Notes: a model not told the origin generated them from the letters alone. A stretch of DNA of 64,000 nucleotides from an uncultured Roseateles sp. (GCF_963422335.1 NZ_OY729424.1:1488001-1552000); one strand, 5' to 3'. Positions 46,276 to 56,905 are shown, counted from the first letter of the stretch. Numbers and translations: made by a program.

Positions 46276-47607
46276 TCAACGGATGAAATGCAGGCCGCTG
46301 AAGCGCTGGCGGAAGGCCGTGACCTGGGGCGCCAGCGCATCGGCCAAGGCGTCGGACTCCAGCGCACCGGCAATCAGCGCGGCCAGCCTGGGCATATCGT
46401 CCGGCCCCATGCCCAGGCGCACGATCTCGGGCACGCCCAGGCGCAGGCCGTTGACATCGCCCTTGCAGGTGGCCACCTTGGACAGCGGCAGGCCGATGCC
46501 GCAGCTGAGCAGTCGCGCACGCGCCAGCCGCTTGGCGGCGGCCTGGCCGCCGCCCCAGTGGCCGGCCTCGATGGCGAACTGGTGTGAGGTGGTGGCTCCG
46601 CGCTCGCGTGCGAACACCGGCAGGCCCTTGTCGATCAAGGCTTGTGCCAAGGCCTTCGCCGTGGCCTGCATGGCCAGACCGTAGGCTTTGCCATGCTCCT
46701 TCCAGTCGAGCAGGCCCAGGGCCAGGGCCGCCGTCTTGCCGGCGTCGAAGTTGGCGGTCAGGCCCGGGTAGGCAATCGCGTCCAACCGTTCGGCCAGGGC
46801 CGCGTCATTGCTGACGATCAGGCCGCCGGGCGGGCCGCCCAGGCTTTTGTAGGTGCTCATCGTCATCACGTGCGCGCCCTCGTGCAGCGGATTCGCCCAG
46901 GTGCCGCCGGCAATCATGCCGCTCAGATGGGCGGCATCGAACATCAGCTTGGCGCCCACGCTGTCGGCAATCTCGCGCACCTGGGCCACCGGATGGGCGA
47001 ACAGGTTCAGGCTGCTGCCCAGCGTGATCAGCTTCGGTTTGATCTCGCGCGCCAGCACGGCCAGCGCCGCCACATCGACACTGTAGCCATCGGCCTGCAC
47101 CGGCGCCGGCACGGTGCGCAGGCCGTAGAGGCCGGCCGCACCGGCCGCATGGTGGGTGACATGACCGCCGATCTCGCCGGGCGGGGCGATGATAGTGTCG
47201 CCCGGCTGGCAGGTGGCCATGAAGACGTAGAGATTGGCCAGCGCGCCCGAGCCCACCCGCACCTCGGCGTAACGGGCCTGGAACACCTGGGCCGCCAGCT
47301 CGGCGGCGATCACCTCGATGCGCTCGATCGCCTCCAGGCCCATCTCGTACTTGTCGCCCGGATAGCCCAGCGAGGGGCGCGAGCCCAGGCCGGCGGCCAT
47401 CAACGCCTCGGCCCGGGGATTCATCACATTGGTCGCGGGGTTCAGATTGATGCCCTCGACATCGTGGATGCGGTGGTTCTCGGCCACCAGGCGGGCGATC
47501 TCGCCATCAACCCCCGAGCTGTCCAGGGCCGCGGCTGCGGCAGCGATGGCCTGCACATGGCTTTCGACCGGGGCGGGCACCCAGGGGCGCGATTGAAGCT
47601 GGGTCAT
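46276..47607 (-). CDS. Serine hydroxymethyltransferase-like PLP enzyme
   Basis: A 443-residue fold-type I PLP protein with SHMT-like layout: ENHRIHDVEGINLNPATNVM, SLGYPGDKYEMGLEAIE, MFDAAHLSGMIAGG and the Schiff-base Lys in MSTYKSLGGPPGG (about residue 253). Standard GlyA has T-T-H-K-T-L-R-G-P-R at this place; the changes here and in the substrate region point to a paralogue with another role, perhaps an aldolase or beta-hydroxy-amino-acid enzyme. It is divergent from a LysR regulator with a palindromic site between, so it is probably the target of that regulator. Confidence 0.85.
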   Translation of the reverse strand: MTQLQSRPWVPAPVESHVQAIAAAAAALDSSGVDGEIARLVAENHRIHDVEGINLNPATNVMNPRAEALMAAGLGSRPSLGYPGDKYEMGLEAIERIEVIAAELAAQVFQARYAEVRVGSGALANLYVFMATCQPGDTIIAPPGEIGGHVTHHAAGAAGLYGLRTVPAPVQADGYSVDVAALAVLAREIKPKLITLGSSLNLFAHPVAQVREIADSVGAKLMFDAAHLSGMIAGGTWANPLHEGAHVMTMSTYKSLGGPPGGLIVSNDAALAERLDAIAYPGLTANFDAGKTAALALGLLDWKEHGKAYGLAMQATAKALAQALIDKGLPVFARERGATTSHQFAIEAGHWGGGQAAAKRLARARLLSCGIGLPLSKVATCKGDVNGLRLGVPEIVRLGMGPDDMPRLAALIAGALESDALADALAPQVTAFRQRFSGLHFIR

Positions 47608-47683
47608 GGTGATGTCCTGAGCTGAATGAGGCTTCGATGCTGCGGCCAGACGACGCCGTGCTCAAGCAAGTTATTCTTGGCCT

Positions 47684-47706
47684 CAGGCCTAGGAAATCTA
47701 GGCCTG
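47684..47706. promoter_or_regulatory. Palindromic operator between SHMT-like gene and lysR
   Basis: CAGGCCTAG (47684-47692) / CTAGGCCTG (47698-47706), 9-bp arms with a 5-bp centre, 15 bp before the LysR ATG. Position and symmetry fit a site bound by the regulator for self-control and control of the divergent gene. Confidence 0.7.
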
Positions 47707-47721
47707 CAACTCAAGTTCGCC

Positions 47722-48624
47722 ATGGCCGTCAACCCGCCCAGCCCCCGTCTGCCGCCCTACCTCGCGCTGCGCGCCTTCGAGGCCGCGGCGCGCCACCAGA
47801 GCTTTGCCCGCGCGGCCGAGGAGCTGTGCGTCACGCCGGCGGCGGTGGCCGCCCAGGTCAAGGTGCTGGAGCAGTGGCTGGGCGCGGCGCTGTTCGACCG
47901 GCATAGCCAGGGGTTGAGCCTCAAACCCCAGGCCCAGCGCGCGCTGCCGGCCCTGGTGGCGGCGATGGACCAGCTGGGCCAGGCCATGCAGACGCTGCGC
48001 AGCGAGGCCGGCGCCCAGCATCTCCATGTGGCGGCCTTGCCGGCCCTGGCCCAGCTGTGGCTGACACCCCGCTTGCCGGCACTGCAGCAGGCCCTGCCGC
48101 AGCTTCAGCTGTCGCTGAGCGCGCTGGAGTCGCCGCCGAACTTCAGCCGCGAGGCCTACGACCTGGCGCTCTTTTACTCACCGCGCCTGCCCAAGGGCTG
48201 CCAGCGCATCGTGCTGGCCCAGGATGCGCTGCTGCCGGTCTGCAGCCCGGCCCTGCTGCGTGCGGGCCAGGCCCCGGAGCTGGCAGCGCAGACGCTGCTG
48301 CACGACATCGTCTGGAACACCGACTGGGCGCGTTGGCTGAAGGCCTCGAACCGCGGCGATGTGCCGGCCCGCGCCGGCCCGCGTTTCTCGCTGTACAGCA
48401 TGGCCCTGCAGGCGGCGCTGGACGGTCAGGGCGTGCTGATGGGCCGCGCCGGCCTGGTGGCTGCGGCCCTGGCCGAGGGCCGGCTGGTTGCCCCCTGGGG
48501 CGAGCCGGTGCCGCTGCCCGAAACCATAGACCTGCTGGTGCCGTCGGCCCGAGCCGGGCAAGACCTGACACAGGCGCTGGTGCGCGCGCTGCAGCGTGTG
48601 AGTGACCCTGTGCTGCGTGGCTGA
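47722..48624 (+). CDS. LysR-family transcriptional regulator (GcvA-like)
   Basis: A 300-residue regulator. The N-terminal winged HTH (ALRAFEAAARHQSFARAAEEL followed by VTPAAVAAQVKVLEQWLG) is of the GcvA subtype. An effector-binding domain spans about 95-290. ATG 47722 is the family start. It is divergent from the SHMT-like gene, with a palindrome between. GcvA-like regulators often answer to amino acids, which fits the partner. Confidence 0.93.
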   Translation: MAVNPPSPRLPPYLALRAFEAAARHQSFARAAEELCVTPAAVAAQVKVLEQWLGAALFDRHSQGLSLKPQAQRALPALVAAMDQLGQAMQTLRSEAGAQHLHVAALPALAQLWLTPRLPALQQALPQLQLSLSALESPPNFSREAYDLALFYSPRLPKGCQRIVLAQDALLPVCSPALLRAGQAPELAAQTLLHDIVWNTDWARWLKASNRGDVPARAGPRFSLYSMALQAALDGQGVLMGRAGLVAAALAEGRLVAPWGEPVPLPETIDLLVPSARAGQDLTQALVRALQRVSDPVLRG

Positions 48625-48670
48625 AACCAGGCTATGCGAAGATCGCCGCAGACATTTCAGGAGACTCCCC

Positions 48671-49776
<1,106 letters not shown>

Positions 49777-49780
<4 letters not shown>

Positions 49781-50664
49781 GCGCCTTGCCCTTCGAAGCG
49801 CCCGAGCTGCTGAGCGAGCACGCCTGCTTCGGCGGCGTGCAGCGCTTCTACCGCCATCACTCGCGCGAGATCGGCCTGCCCATGCGCTTCGGCCTGTTCC
49901 TGCCGCCGCAGGCGCTGGAGCTGGGCGCCAAGCCGGGGCCGCTGCTGGTCTTTCTGGCCGGCCTGACCTGCAACGAGGAGACCTTTGCCATCAAGGCCGG
50001 GGCCCAGGCGCTGGCCGCCGAGCTGGGCCTGGCCCTGTTGACGCCCGACACCAGCCCGCGTGGCGCGAATCTGGCCGGCGAGGCCGAGAGCTGGGACTTC
50101 GGCGTGGGCGCCGGCTTCTATCTGGATGCCACCGCCGAGCCCTGGTCGCGGCACTGGCGCATGGAGAGCTATCTGCTGCGCGAGCTGCTGCCGCAAGTTC
50201 AAGGCGAGTTCGGGTTGGACGCGCGCCGCACCGGCATCTTTGGCCATTCGATGGGCGGCCATGGCGCACTGACCCTGGCGCTGCGCCATCCGGGTGTGTT
50301 CGCCTCGCTGTCGGCCTTCGCGCCCATCGCCGCGCCCATGCAATGCCCCTGGGGCCAGAAGGCGTTCATGGGCTATCTGGGCCAGGACCGCTGCAGCTGG
50401 TCACGGCATGACGCCAGCGAGCTGATGCGCAACCAGAACCGCGCGCCCTATCCGGGCGGCATCCTGATACATCAGGGCCTGGCCGACAAATTCCTGGCCG
50501 AGCAGTTGCACCCGGAGCGGTTCGAGTCGGCCTGCGCGGCGGTGGATCAGCCCTTGCTGCTGCGGCGCGTGGCGGGCTACGACCACGGCTACTACTTCAT
50601 CGCCAGTTTCATGGCCCAGCATCTGCGGCATCACGCCGAGCAGCTGAACCAGGCGCCTGGCTGA
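49777..50664 (+). CDS. fghA: S-formylglutathione hydrolase
   Basis: A 295-residue alpha/beta-hydrolase of the esterase D family. Nucleophile Ser in GIFGHSMGGHGA, GLTCNEETF, catalytic Asp region near QGLADKF and His in YDHGYYFI. It releases formate and glutathione. The start is TTG at 49777, overlapping the frmA stop; the next in-frame candidates would cut into conserved sequence. Confidence 0.95.
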
Positions 50665-50750
50665 GCCCGCGCACAAGGTCCGGAAGGAGCTTGTGGCTGG
50701 CGAAGGCCCAGCGGCGATACAAGCCGCCGGGCTGAGGGCCGCAGCCGGCG

Positions 50751-50912
50751 TCAGCGCTTCTTCGCGGGCGACTTCTTGCCGGCCCGCGGCTTGGCCACGG
50801 GCGGCGCCGGCTCATCCTTTTTGTAGTCCCCCAGCGTGCTCTTGACCGGGCAGACGGCGAAGATCGGGCACTTCTTGCAGCCCACGGCAAGGGCGATCGG
50901 GCAAAGCACCAT
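50751..50912 (-). CDS. Small Cys-rich protein
   Basis: A 53-residue protein: MVLCPIALAVGCKKCPIF, then AVCPVKSTLGDYKK and a Lys/Pro/Ala tail. Four Cys in a C-x8-C-x2-C-x6-C pattern may bind metal. Similar small proteins occur widely in Burkholderiales without known function. ATG 50912 has AGGAGA upstream; the longer frame to 50948 is less likely. Confidence 0.75.
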   Translation of the reverse strand: MVLCPIALAVGCKKCPIFAVCPVKSTLGDYKKDEPAPPVAKPRAGKKSPAKKR

Positions 50913-50961
50913 GGCTGTCTCCTGGATGGCTGGCGGTCGGCCCAGCATACAGGCACTCGGC

Positions 50962-51180
50962 TCAGTAGTGCGGCGGCAGTTCGTCCCTCAAGCTGCGCGC
51001 GGTCGGCCCGTCGCCCGGCGCGCCTTGCTGGCCCAGCCGGGCAATCTCGCGCATCAGCAGGTCGATCTGCTGCTGCTGGCGCACGATGATCTGGTTCAGC
51101 TGGTCCAGCAGGTCTTCGCTGAAGCTGGCCTTGATCTCCAGCTCGGTCAGGCGTTTTTCGATGTCTTGGCTCGCGTTCAT
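50962..51180 (-). CDS. slyX: SlyX family protein
   Basis: A 72-residue coiled-coil protein: IEKRLTELEIKASFSEDLLD then QLNQIIVRQQQQIDLLMREI and the C-terminal RDELPPHY typical of SlyX. The role is unclear. ATG 51180 is chosen; a TTG at 51198 would add six residues. Confidence 0.93.
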   Translation of the reverse strand: MNASQDIEKRLTELEIKASFSEDLLDQLNQIIVRQQQQIDLLMREIARLGQQGAPGDGPTARSLRDELPPHY

Positions 51181-51216
51181 GGCGCTATTGGACGCCAAAT
51201 CGGGATCAGTTCCGGA

Positions 51217-52002
51217 TCAAGTGATTTTCACGCTCAGATTGGGCAGGCCGTCGATATGGCAGTCGATCACGTCGCCGCGCACCACCGGGCCGACGTTCTC
51301 CGGCGTGCCCGAGTAGATGATGTCGCCCGGCATCAGCTCGAAGGCCTCGGACAGCTTGGCGATCTGCTCGGCCACGTTCCAGATCATCTGCTTCAGATCT
51401 GCGTTCTGCTTGAGCTGGCCATTGACCTTGAGCCAGATCGCGCCGGCGCTGAAGTGGCCGGTCTGTTCGAGGCGATGCAAGGGGCCGATCGGTGCCGAGC
51501 GGTCGAAGCTCTTGCCGATTTCCCAGGGCTTCTTCTCATCGCCCATCGCCCGCTGCAGATCGCGGCGCGTCATGTCCAGGCCCAGGGCATAGCCGTAGAC
51601 GCAGGCCAGCGCCTCGGCCGCCGGGATGTTGCGCCCGCCCCTGTGCAGAGCCGCCACCAGCTCGACCTCGTAGTGGTAGTTCTTGGTCAGCGGCGGATAG
51701 GGATGGTCGGCCACCGTGCCGGGCGCCACGTTCTGGATCGCATCGGTGGGTTTCTGGAAGAAGAAGGGCGGCTCGCGCGTCGGATCCGACCCCATCTCTC
51801 GGGCGTGGGCGGCGTAGTTGCGGCCTATGCAGTAGATCCGCCGCACCGGGAACACCAGCTCGCTGCCGGCGATCGGAATGGTGGTGCCGGGCACGTTGAA
51901 GGGGGTCTTGGCCGCCGAGCTGGCCTGGCCGGGCAGCGCGCAGCCGGCCAGGGCGCCCAGGCCCAGGGTCGCACTGGTTTCGAGCAATGAACGTCGATCC
52001 AC
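51217..52002 (-). CDS. Fumarylacetoacetate hydrolase family protein with export signal
   Basis: A 261-residue protein. The catalytic FAH fold begins near residue 50 (IYCIGRNYAAHAREMG, PFFFQKPTDAI, HYEVELVAAL with the metal-binding Glu, YALGLDMTRRDLQ, KSFDRSAPIGP, MPGDIIYSGTPENVGPV). Before it stands a segment starting DRRSLLETSATLGLGALAGC that looks like a Tat signal (Arg-Arg-Ser-Leu-Leu) ending in a lipobox-like Leu-Ala-Gly-Cys. FAH proteins are normally cytoplasmic. The start is GTG at 52002 with GGAG upstream. It is divergent from the GGDEF sensor gene. Confidence 0.9.
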   Translation of the reverse strand: MDRRSLLETSATLGLGALAGCALPGQASSAAKTPFNVPGTTIPIAGSELVFPVRRIYCIGRNYAAHAREMGSDPTREPPFFFQKPTDAIQNVAPGTVADHPYPPLTKNYHYEVELVAALHRGGRNIPAAEALACVYGYALGLDMTRRDLQRAMGDEKKPWEIGKSFDRSAPIGPLHRLEQTGHFSAGAIWLKVNGQLKQNADLKQMIWNVAEQIAKLSEAFELMPGDIIYSGTPENVGPVVRGDVIDCHIDGLPNLSVKIT

Positions 52003-52146
52003 GGTTTGTCTCCGTCTGGCTGGTGGTGCGATTGATTGTGCGCGCCGCCTCGGCCCGAGGCCAGCGCGGCGCGCGCACAGCGCACCGGCGCCTGCTGTGG
52101 TTTTGATCACGACAGCAGCGCAGGCGCGTCGGTCACAATCGAAGGG

Positions 52147-55100
52147 ATGAGGTGTTTGGCCCCGAATTTCCCTGAGCCCGCCAGGTATCGCCCGGCCCTG
52201 GCCCGCTTGGTGCGGGCCGTGCCCGTGCTGCTGGCCTTGTTGCTGCCGCTGCCCGACGTGCAGGCTGCACGCCCGGCCGTGGCCGAGCCTGCGCAGCAAC
52301 GCTGGTCGGCGCTGACCGAGCTGAGTTTTCGCCATCTGCGCCAGGAGCAGGGCCTGCCCAACGAAATCGCCACGGCCGTGACCGAGGACGGCGACGGCTT
52401 TCTGTGGGTGGGCACCCTGGGCGGCCTGGCGCGTTGGGACGGCTATCGCTTCAAGGTCTTCAAGGTCGATGGTCGCAACCCCGGCGCGCTGCCCGACAAC
52501 GTCATCCAGACCCTGCATGGCGACGCCGCCGGCCGGCTCTGGATAGGCACCAGCGCCAGCGGCCTGGTGCGCTACGAGCGCCACGAGGACCGCTTCGTGC
52601 GCTATCCGGTCGGGCCGCAAGGGCTCAGCCACGTCAGTGTGCGTGCGCTGATCGACGATGGCGCGGGCGGCCTGTGGGTGGGCACCGAGGGCGGGCTGGA
52701 CCACCTGGACCCGGCCACCGGGCGGATTCAGCGTCTGCCCGCCCAGGACGCCACCGGCCTGCAGGGCCTGGGCGTGCGCGCCCTGCTGCTCGACCGCAAG
52801 GGCACGCTGTGGGTGGGCACGCAGCAGGGCCTGTTCCGCCGTGCCGCCGGGGCCGGTGGCTTTGTGCAAGTGCTGCTGGGCACGGCCGGTGGCGGCCAGC
52901 CCGAGGCGGTCAGCCTGTTCGAGGACAGCCGCGGCAATGTCTGGATCGGCAGTGCCCAGCATGGCGCCTTTGTCGCCGAGGCCGCGGGCCTGGAGGCGCG
53001 GCCGGTGCAGGAGTCTTCCTCGGCCACCGGGGATGTGCTGCGGGTGCAACCGGTGGTGTCCATCGTCGAGACGCGCCAGGGCGAGGTCTGGCTGGGCACG
53101 CTGGGCCAGGGCATTGTCTCGGTCGATCTGGCCACGCGCCTGACGCGGCGCATCCGCCACCAGGCGAACCTGCCGGTCAGCCTGGCCGACAACGCGGTGC
53201 GCGACCTTTACCGTGACCGCTCCGGCCTGATGTGGGTGGCCAGCAATCGCGGCCTGAGCCGCTACGACCCCAGCCAGGCGGCCATCCTGACGATGTTCGG
53301 CGCGCCGGCCTGCGAGGGCTTGCAGCGTTGCGGCGAAACCGCCGCCCAGGGCAGCACCGAGGTCAGCTGGATACTGCCCGCACCCGACGGCCGGGTCTGG
53401 ATGGGCACGCACAAGCAGGGCGTGGTGATCGTCGATCCCGCCGGTGCACGGGTGGCCGCGCTGCGCCCCGACGCCGGCCGACCCGAGCATGCCTTGCCGC
53501 CCGACATCGTGCTGGCGCTGGAGCCCGGCCCGCGGGGCGTGGTCTTCATCGCCACCAAGCGTGGCCTGTACCGGGCCAGCGCCGATGGCCGCTCGGTCGA
53601 GCGGGTGCACCTCACCGGCCGCGACCCGACGGCGGCGACCTGGGCCCTGCTGGCCGATGGCGACACGCTGTGGGTCGGCGGCCAGACCGACGGCCTGTGG
53701 CGGCTGGACCTGCGCAGCGGCAAGGCCGTGGCGCCGCTGCAGAGCGCGGCTCAGCAGCTCACCGACCAGCGCGTGATCGTGCTCGCCCGCGGCGCTGCCG
53801 GCCAGCTCTGGGTGGGCACGCGCAATGGCCTGAACCGCTACGACACCGCCAGCGGCGTGGTCACCCGCATCGCCCCCGAACCGGGGCGGGCCCAGGGCCT
53901 GTCGGCCGGGTTCGTCACCGCCCTGTTCACCGACGCGCAGTCGCGGCTGTGGGTGGGCACCTACGGCGGCGGCATCAATATTCTCGAGAGCCTGGTCGAT
54001 GGCGAGGCGCCGCGCTTTCGGCCGCTGGCCGTGGCCCAGGGCCTGCCCGACGACAGCGTCAATGCGCTGTTGACCGATGCCTCGGGCCAGATCTGGGTCA
54101 GCACCGACAACGGCCTGGCCACCGTCGATCCGCGCAGCCTGGCCGTGCGTTCGCTGAAGCGCGCCGAGGGCGTGGAGTTCCTGACCTACTGGACCGGTTC
54201 GGCCGCGCGCACCGCGCAGGGCGAGTTGCTGTTCGGCGGCGCCGGTGGCATGACCATTGTGCGGCCCGAGCGCCTTGCCGCCTGGACCTACCGCCCGCCA
54301 GTGCGGGTCACCGATCTGCGCATTGGCGGCCAGGCCCAGCCGGCCGGCCGCTATCTCGGCGCTGCGGGCCCGGCCACGCCGACGCCGCTGCCGGTGACGG
54401 CCCAGGCCAACAGCCTGGCGGTCGAATTCGCGGCCATGGACTACTCGGCGCCGGAGCGCAACCGCTATGCCTACCGGCTCGAAGGCTTCGAGTCGGCCTG
54501 GGTCGAGACCGATGCCACCCGCCGCCTGGCCGCCTACACCAATCTGCCGCCCGGGAACTATCGGCTGCTGCTGCGCGGCTCCAACCGCGATGGCAGCTGG
54601 AGTGAAACCCCGCTGGCCCTGCCGGTGCGGGTGCAGGCGGCCTGGCATCAGACGCTGTGGTTTCGCGCCGCGGCGCTGCTGATTGTGCTGATGGCCATGT
54701 TCGTGATCGTGCAGGTGCGCACGCGCTGGCTGCGGGCCCGCCAGCGCGAGCTGGAGGCGAAGGTCAGCGCCCGCACCGCCGAGCTGGAGCGGGTGTCCGA
54801 GGCGCTGCAGGAGAAGTCCCGGGTGCTGGAGCTGGCCAGCATCAGCGACCCGCTGACCGGCCTGTACAACAGGCGCTTCCTGGCCGAGCACATCGAACCC
54901 TCGATCGCTGCCAGCCTGCGCCGCGCCCGCGACAGCCGGCCCGACCATGCGGTGGATACCGACACGCTGTTCTTCCTGATCGACATCGACCACTTCAAGC
55001 GCGTCAACGACCTCTACGGCCATGCCGCCGGCGATGCGGTGCTGGTGCACTTCTGCCGGCGGCTGCAGGCAGTGATGCGGGCCTCGGACTATCTGGTGCG

Positions 55101-55593
55101 CTGGGGCGGCGAGGAGTTCCTGGCCGTGGCCCGCGACACCGACCGCGCCCGCGCCGAGGAACTGGCCGAGCGCATCCGCGCGGCCGTAGCCGAAGCGCCC
55201 TTTGTGCTGGACGACGGCCGTGCACTGTCGGTCAGCTGCTCGATCGGCTTTGCCTGCCTGCCCTTCGTGGCGCCCCATCCGCTGGCCCTGTGCTGGCAGG
55301 ACGTGGTCAAGCTGGCCGACATGGCCTTGCTGGGCGCCAAGCGGGCAGGGCGCAACAGCTGGGTCGGCCTGGCCGCCGCGCCGCTGGCGCAGGCCGATTC
55401 GCTGCTGGCCCGGTTGCAGGTGGACCCGCAGCTGGCTCTGCGCAGCGGTGATCTGCTGATCGCCAGCAACCGGCCCTTGCCGGCCGTGCTGGAGGCCCTG
55501 GTGGCGCATGAGGGGCATGAGGGACATGCGCCCCATCCCGGCAGGGAGGCCGCCGCGGCCCAGACCTCGGGCAGTCTTTCCGGCCTCGACTGA
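52147..55593 (+). CDS. Propeller-sensor diguanylate cyclase
   Basis: A 1148-residue membrane protein. A signal peptide (LVRAVPVLLALLLPLPDVQA) is followed by two seven-blade-type regulator propellers (repeats of the form LWVGT-x-GGLxR, about 55-740), a Y_Y_Y domain (about 750-830), one membrane helix near 840-857 (AAALLIVLMAMFVIVQV), a coiled coil and a C-terminal GGDEF domain. The active-site signature is Gly-Gly-Glu-Glu-Phe in LVRWGGEEFLA, with an RxxD inhibitory site (RASD) five residues before it. It should make cyclic di-GMP in response to a periplasmic ligand. The N-terminal ATG at 52147 gives a proper signal. The huge open frame on the other strand is a GC artefact. Confidence 0.94.
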   Translation: MRCLAPNFPEPARYRPALARLVRAVPVLLALLLPLPDVQAARPAVAEPAQQRWSALTELSFRHLRQEQGLPNEIATAVTEDGDGFLWVGTLGGLARWDGYRFKVFKVDGRNPGALPDNVIQTLHGDAAGRLWIGTSASGLVRYERHEDRFVRYPVGPQGLSHVSVRALIDDGAGGLWVGTEGGLDHLDPATGRIQRLPAQDATGLQGLGVRALLLDRKGTLWVGTQQGLFRRAAGAGGFVQVLLGTAGGGQPEAVSLFEDSRGNVWIGSAQHGAFVAEAAGLEARPVQESSSATGDVLRVQPVVSIVETRQGEVWLGTLGQGIVSVDLATRLTRRIRHQANLPVSLADNAVRDLYRDRSGLMWVASNRGLSRYDPSQAAILTMFGAPACEGLQRCGETAAQGSTEVSWILPAPDGRVWMGTHKQGVVIVDPAGARVAALRPDAGRPEHALPPDIVLALEPGPRGVVFIATKRGLYRASADGRSVERVHLTGRDPTAATWALLADGDTLWVGGQTDGLWRLDLRSGKAVAPLQSAAQQLTDQRVIVLARGAAGQLWVGTRNGLNRYDTASGVVTRIAPEPGRAQGLSAGFVTALFTDAQSRLWVGTYGGGINILESLVDGEAPRFRPLAVAQGLPDDSVNALLTDASGQIWVSTDNGLATVDPRSLAVRSLKRAEGVEFLTYWTGSAARTAQGELLFGGAGGMTIVRPERLAAWTYRPPVRVTDLRIGGQAQPAGRYLGAAGPATPTPLPVTAQANSLAVEFAAMDYSAPERNRYAYRLEGFESAWVETDATRRLAAYTNLPPGNYRLLLRGSNRDGSWSETPLALPVRVQAAWHQTLWFRAAALLIVLMAMFVIVQVRTRWLRARQRELEAKVSARTAELERVSEALQEKSRVLELASISDPLTGLYNRRFLAEHIEPSIAASLRRARDSRPDHAVDTDTLFFLIDIDHFKRVNDLYGHAAGDAVLVHFCRRLQAVMRASDYLVRWGGEEFLAVARDTDRARAEELAERIRAAVAEAPFVLDDGRALSVSCSIGFACLPFVAPHPLALCWQDVVKLADMALLGAKRAGRNSWVGLAAAPLAQADSLLARLQVDPQLALRSGDLLIASNRPLPAVLEALVAHEGHEGHAPHPGREAAAAQTSGSLSGLD

Positions 55594-55623
55594 AGCAGGC
55601 TTGATGCTGACTAAGACATAACC

Positions 55624-55635
55624 CCCTAAGTAGGG
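55624..55635. promoter_or_regulatory. Palindromic site upstream of the PEP-CTERM gene
   Basis: CCCTA-AG-TAGGG in the spacer before the HAF-repeat gene, about 145 bp from its start codon. It may be bound by a regulator of surface or matrix genes; no further evidence. Confidence 0.4.
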
Positions 55636-55779
55636 TGTGCGAAAGCGATACGAATCGATTGACCTGACCCCCCGTGCCCGATCAGCATTAGGCCCCGGCG
55701 TCGGATGAGCCGCCGCCTGCATCGGTCCACAACATGCTTTGCGCCAGCCCCGCGGGTCATGGCGAGCAAAGGGAGAGCC

Positions 55780-56898
55780 ATGAAGATTTCGAACCTCATC
55801 TCGGCAGTCAGCCTTGCTGTGCTGTCGCTCGCCGCCGCCGGCCCCGCCAGCGCCGCCGCCAGCTACACGCTGACCGACCTCGGCACCCTGGGCGTGTCCG
55901 GCTCGGCCGGCACCTACAGCAAGGCCTTCGGCATCAATGCCGCAGGCCAGATCGTCGGCGCCAGTGGCACCGGTGGCGCCAAGCCCCGCGAACTCGGTTT
56001 CGTCTGGTCCGCCGGCAGCATGACGGCGCTGCCGTCGCTGGACGCCAACGGGGTCTACGGCAGCATCGCCTATGGCATCAATGCGGGCGGTACGGTGGTC
56101 GGTTCAGGTTACACCACGGACGGCGCCGCTTATCACGGCATCAGGTGGCAGGCCGCTCTGCCGGCCGATCTGGGCCAGGGCGGGGCCTTCAGTGCTGCTG
56201 CGGCCATCAATACGGCGGGCACCGTCGTCGGCTCGGATAACAACCAGGCCACGCAGTGGAAGAACGGCGTCAAGACCACGCTGACCGGCCTGGGCGGCAG
56301 CAACAGCAATGCCTACGGCATCAATGACCTGGGCCAGGTGGCCGGCGAAAGCCTGCTGGCGGGCAATCTGGCGTCGCATGCCGTCTTGTGGACCAATGGC
56401 GTGGCCAGTGATCTGGGTACCCTGGCCGGCGGCAGCTACAGCGCGGCCTCGGGCCTGAATGCGCTGGGCCACGCCGTGGGCTATGGCGACAAGAACAACG
56501 ATCAGAACTACACCGTTGCCGTGCTGTGGAAGAACGGCCAGGCGATCGACCTGGGCACCCTGGGTGGCTCGGCAAGCTCGGCGCTGGCCATCAACAGTGC
56601 CGACCAGATCGTCGGCAGCGCCTGGACGTCCGGCAATACTTTCGAGCATGCGACGCTGTGGTCCGGCAACAGCCTGCTGGACCTGAACACGGCCGTGGCA
56701 GGTGGCCTGGGCAGTTTCGCCTACCTCGAGTCGGCCACGGCCCTGAACGATGCCGGCCAGATCGTCGGCTACGGCAGGCTGGCGAACGGCAGCACCCGGG
56801 CCTTTCTGCTGACCCCGGTGCCCGAACCCGAAACCTATGCACTGATGCTGGCCGGCCTGGGCCTGCTGAGCCTGGTGGCGCGCCGCCGGCGCGGTTGA
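55780..56898 (+). CDS. HAF-repeat PEP-CTERM protein
   Basis: A 372-residue secreted protein. A signal peptide (LISAVSLAVLSLAAAGPASA) leads into HAF-type repeats, each with a pattern like DLGTLGG-x(n)-A-x-GIN-x-x-GQ-x-VG, about seven copies to residue 335. The sorting signal is PVPEPETYALMLAGLGLLSL followed by VARRRRG. It is expected to be anchored or released by exosortase. ATG 55780 has GGGAGA upstream; the frame is open to 55705 but without a signal. Confidence 0.93.
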   Translation: MKISNLISAVSLAVLSLAAAGPASAAASYTLTDLGTLGVSGSAGTYSKAFGINAAGQIVGASGTGGAKPRELGFVWSAGSMTALPSLDANGVYGSIAYGINAGGTVVGSGYTTDGAAYHGIRWQAALPADLGQGGAFSAAAAINTAGTVVGSDNNQATQWKNGVKTTLTGLGGSNSNAYGINDLGQVAGESLLAGNLASHAVLWTNGVASDLGTLAGGSYSAASGLNALGHAVGYGDKNNDQNYTVAVLWKNGQAIDLGTLGGSASSALAINSADQIVGSAWTSGNTFEHATLWSGNSLLDLNTAVAGGLGSFAYLESATALNDAGQIVGYGRLANGSTRAFLLTPVPEPETYALMLAGLGLLSLVARRRRG

Positions 56899-56905
56899 GC
56901 GCAAG

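Noticed and set aside
51217..55722. A 1501-codon open frame on the minus strand
   Set aside because: Only its last 261 codons (FAH protein) are real. The rest is the antisense of the GGDEF sensor gene, open because of high GC, with Arg/Gly/Gln-rich composition and no domains.
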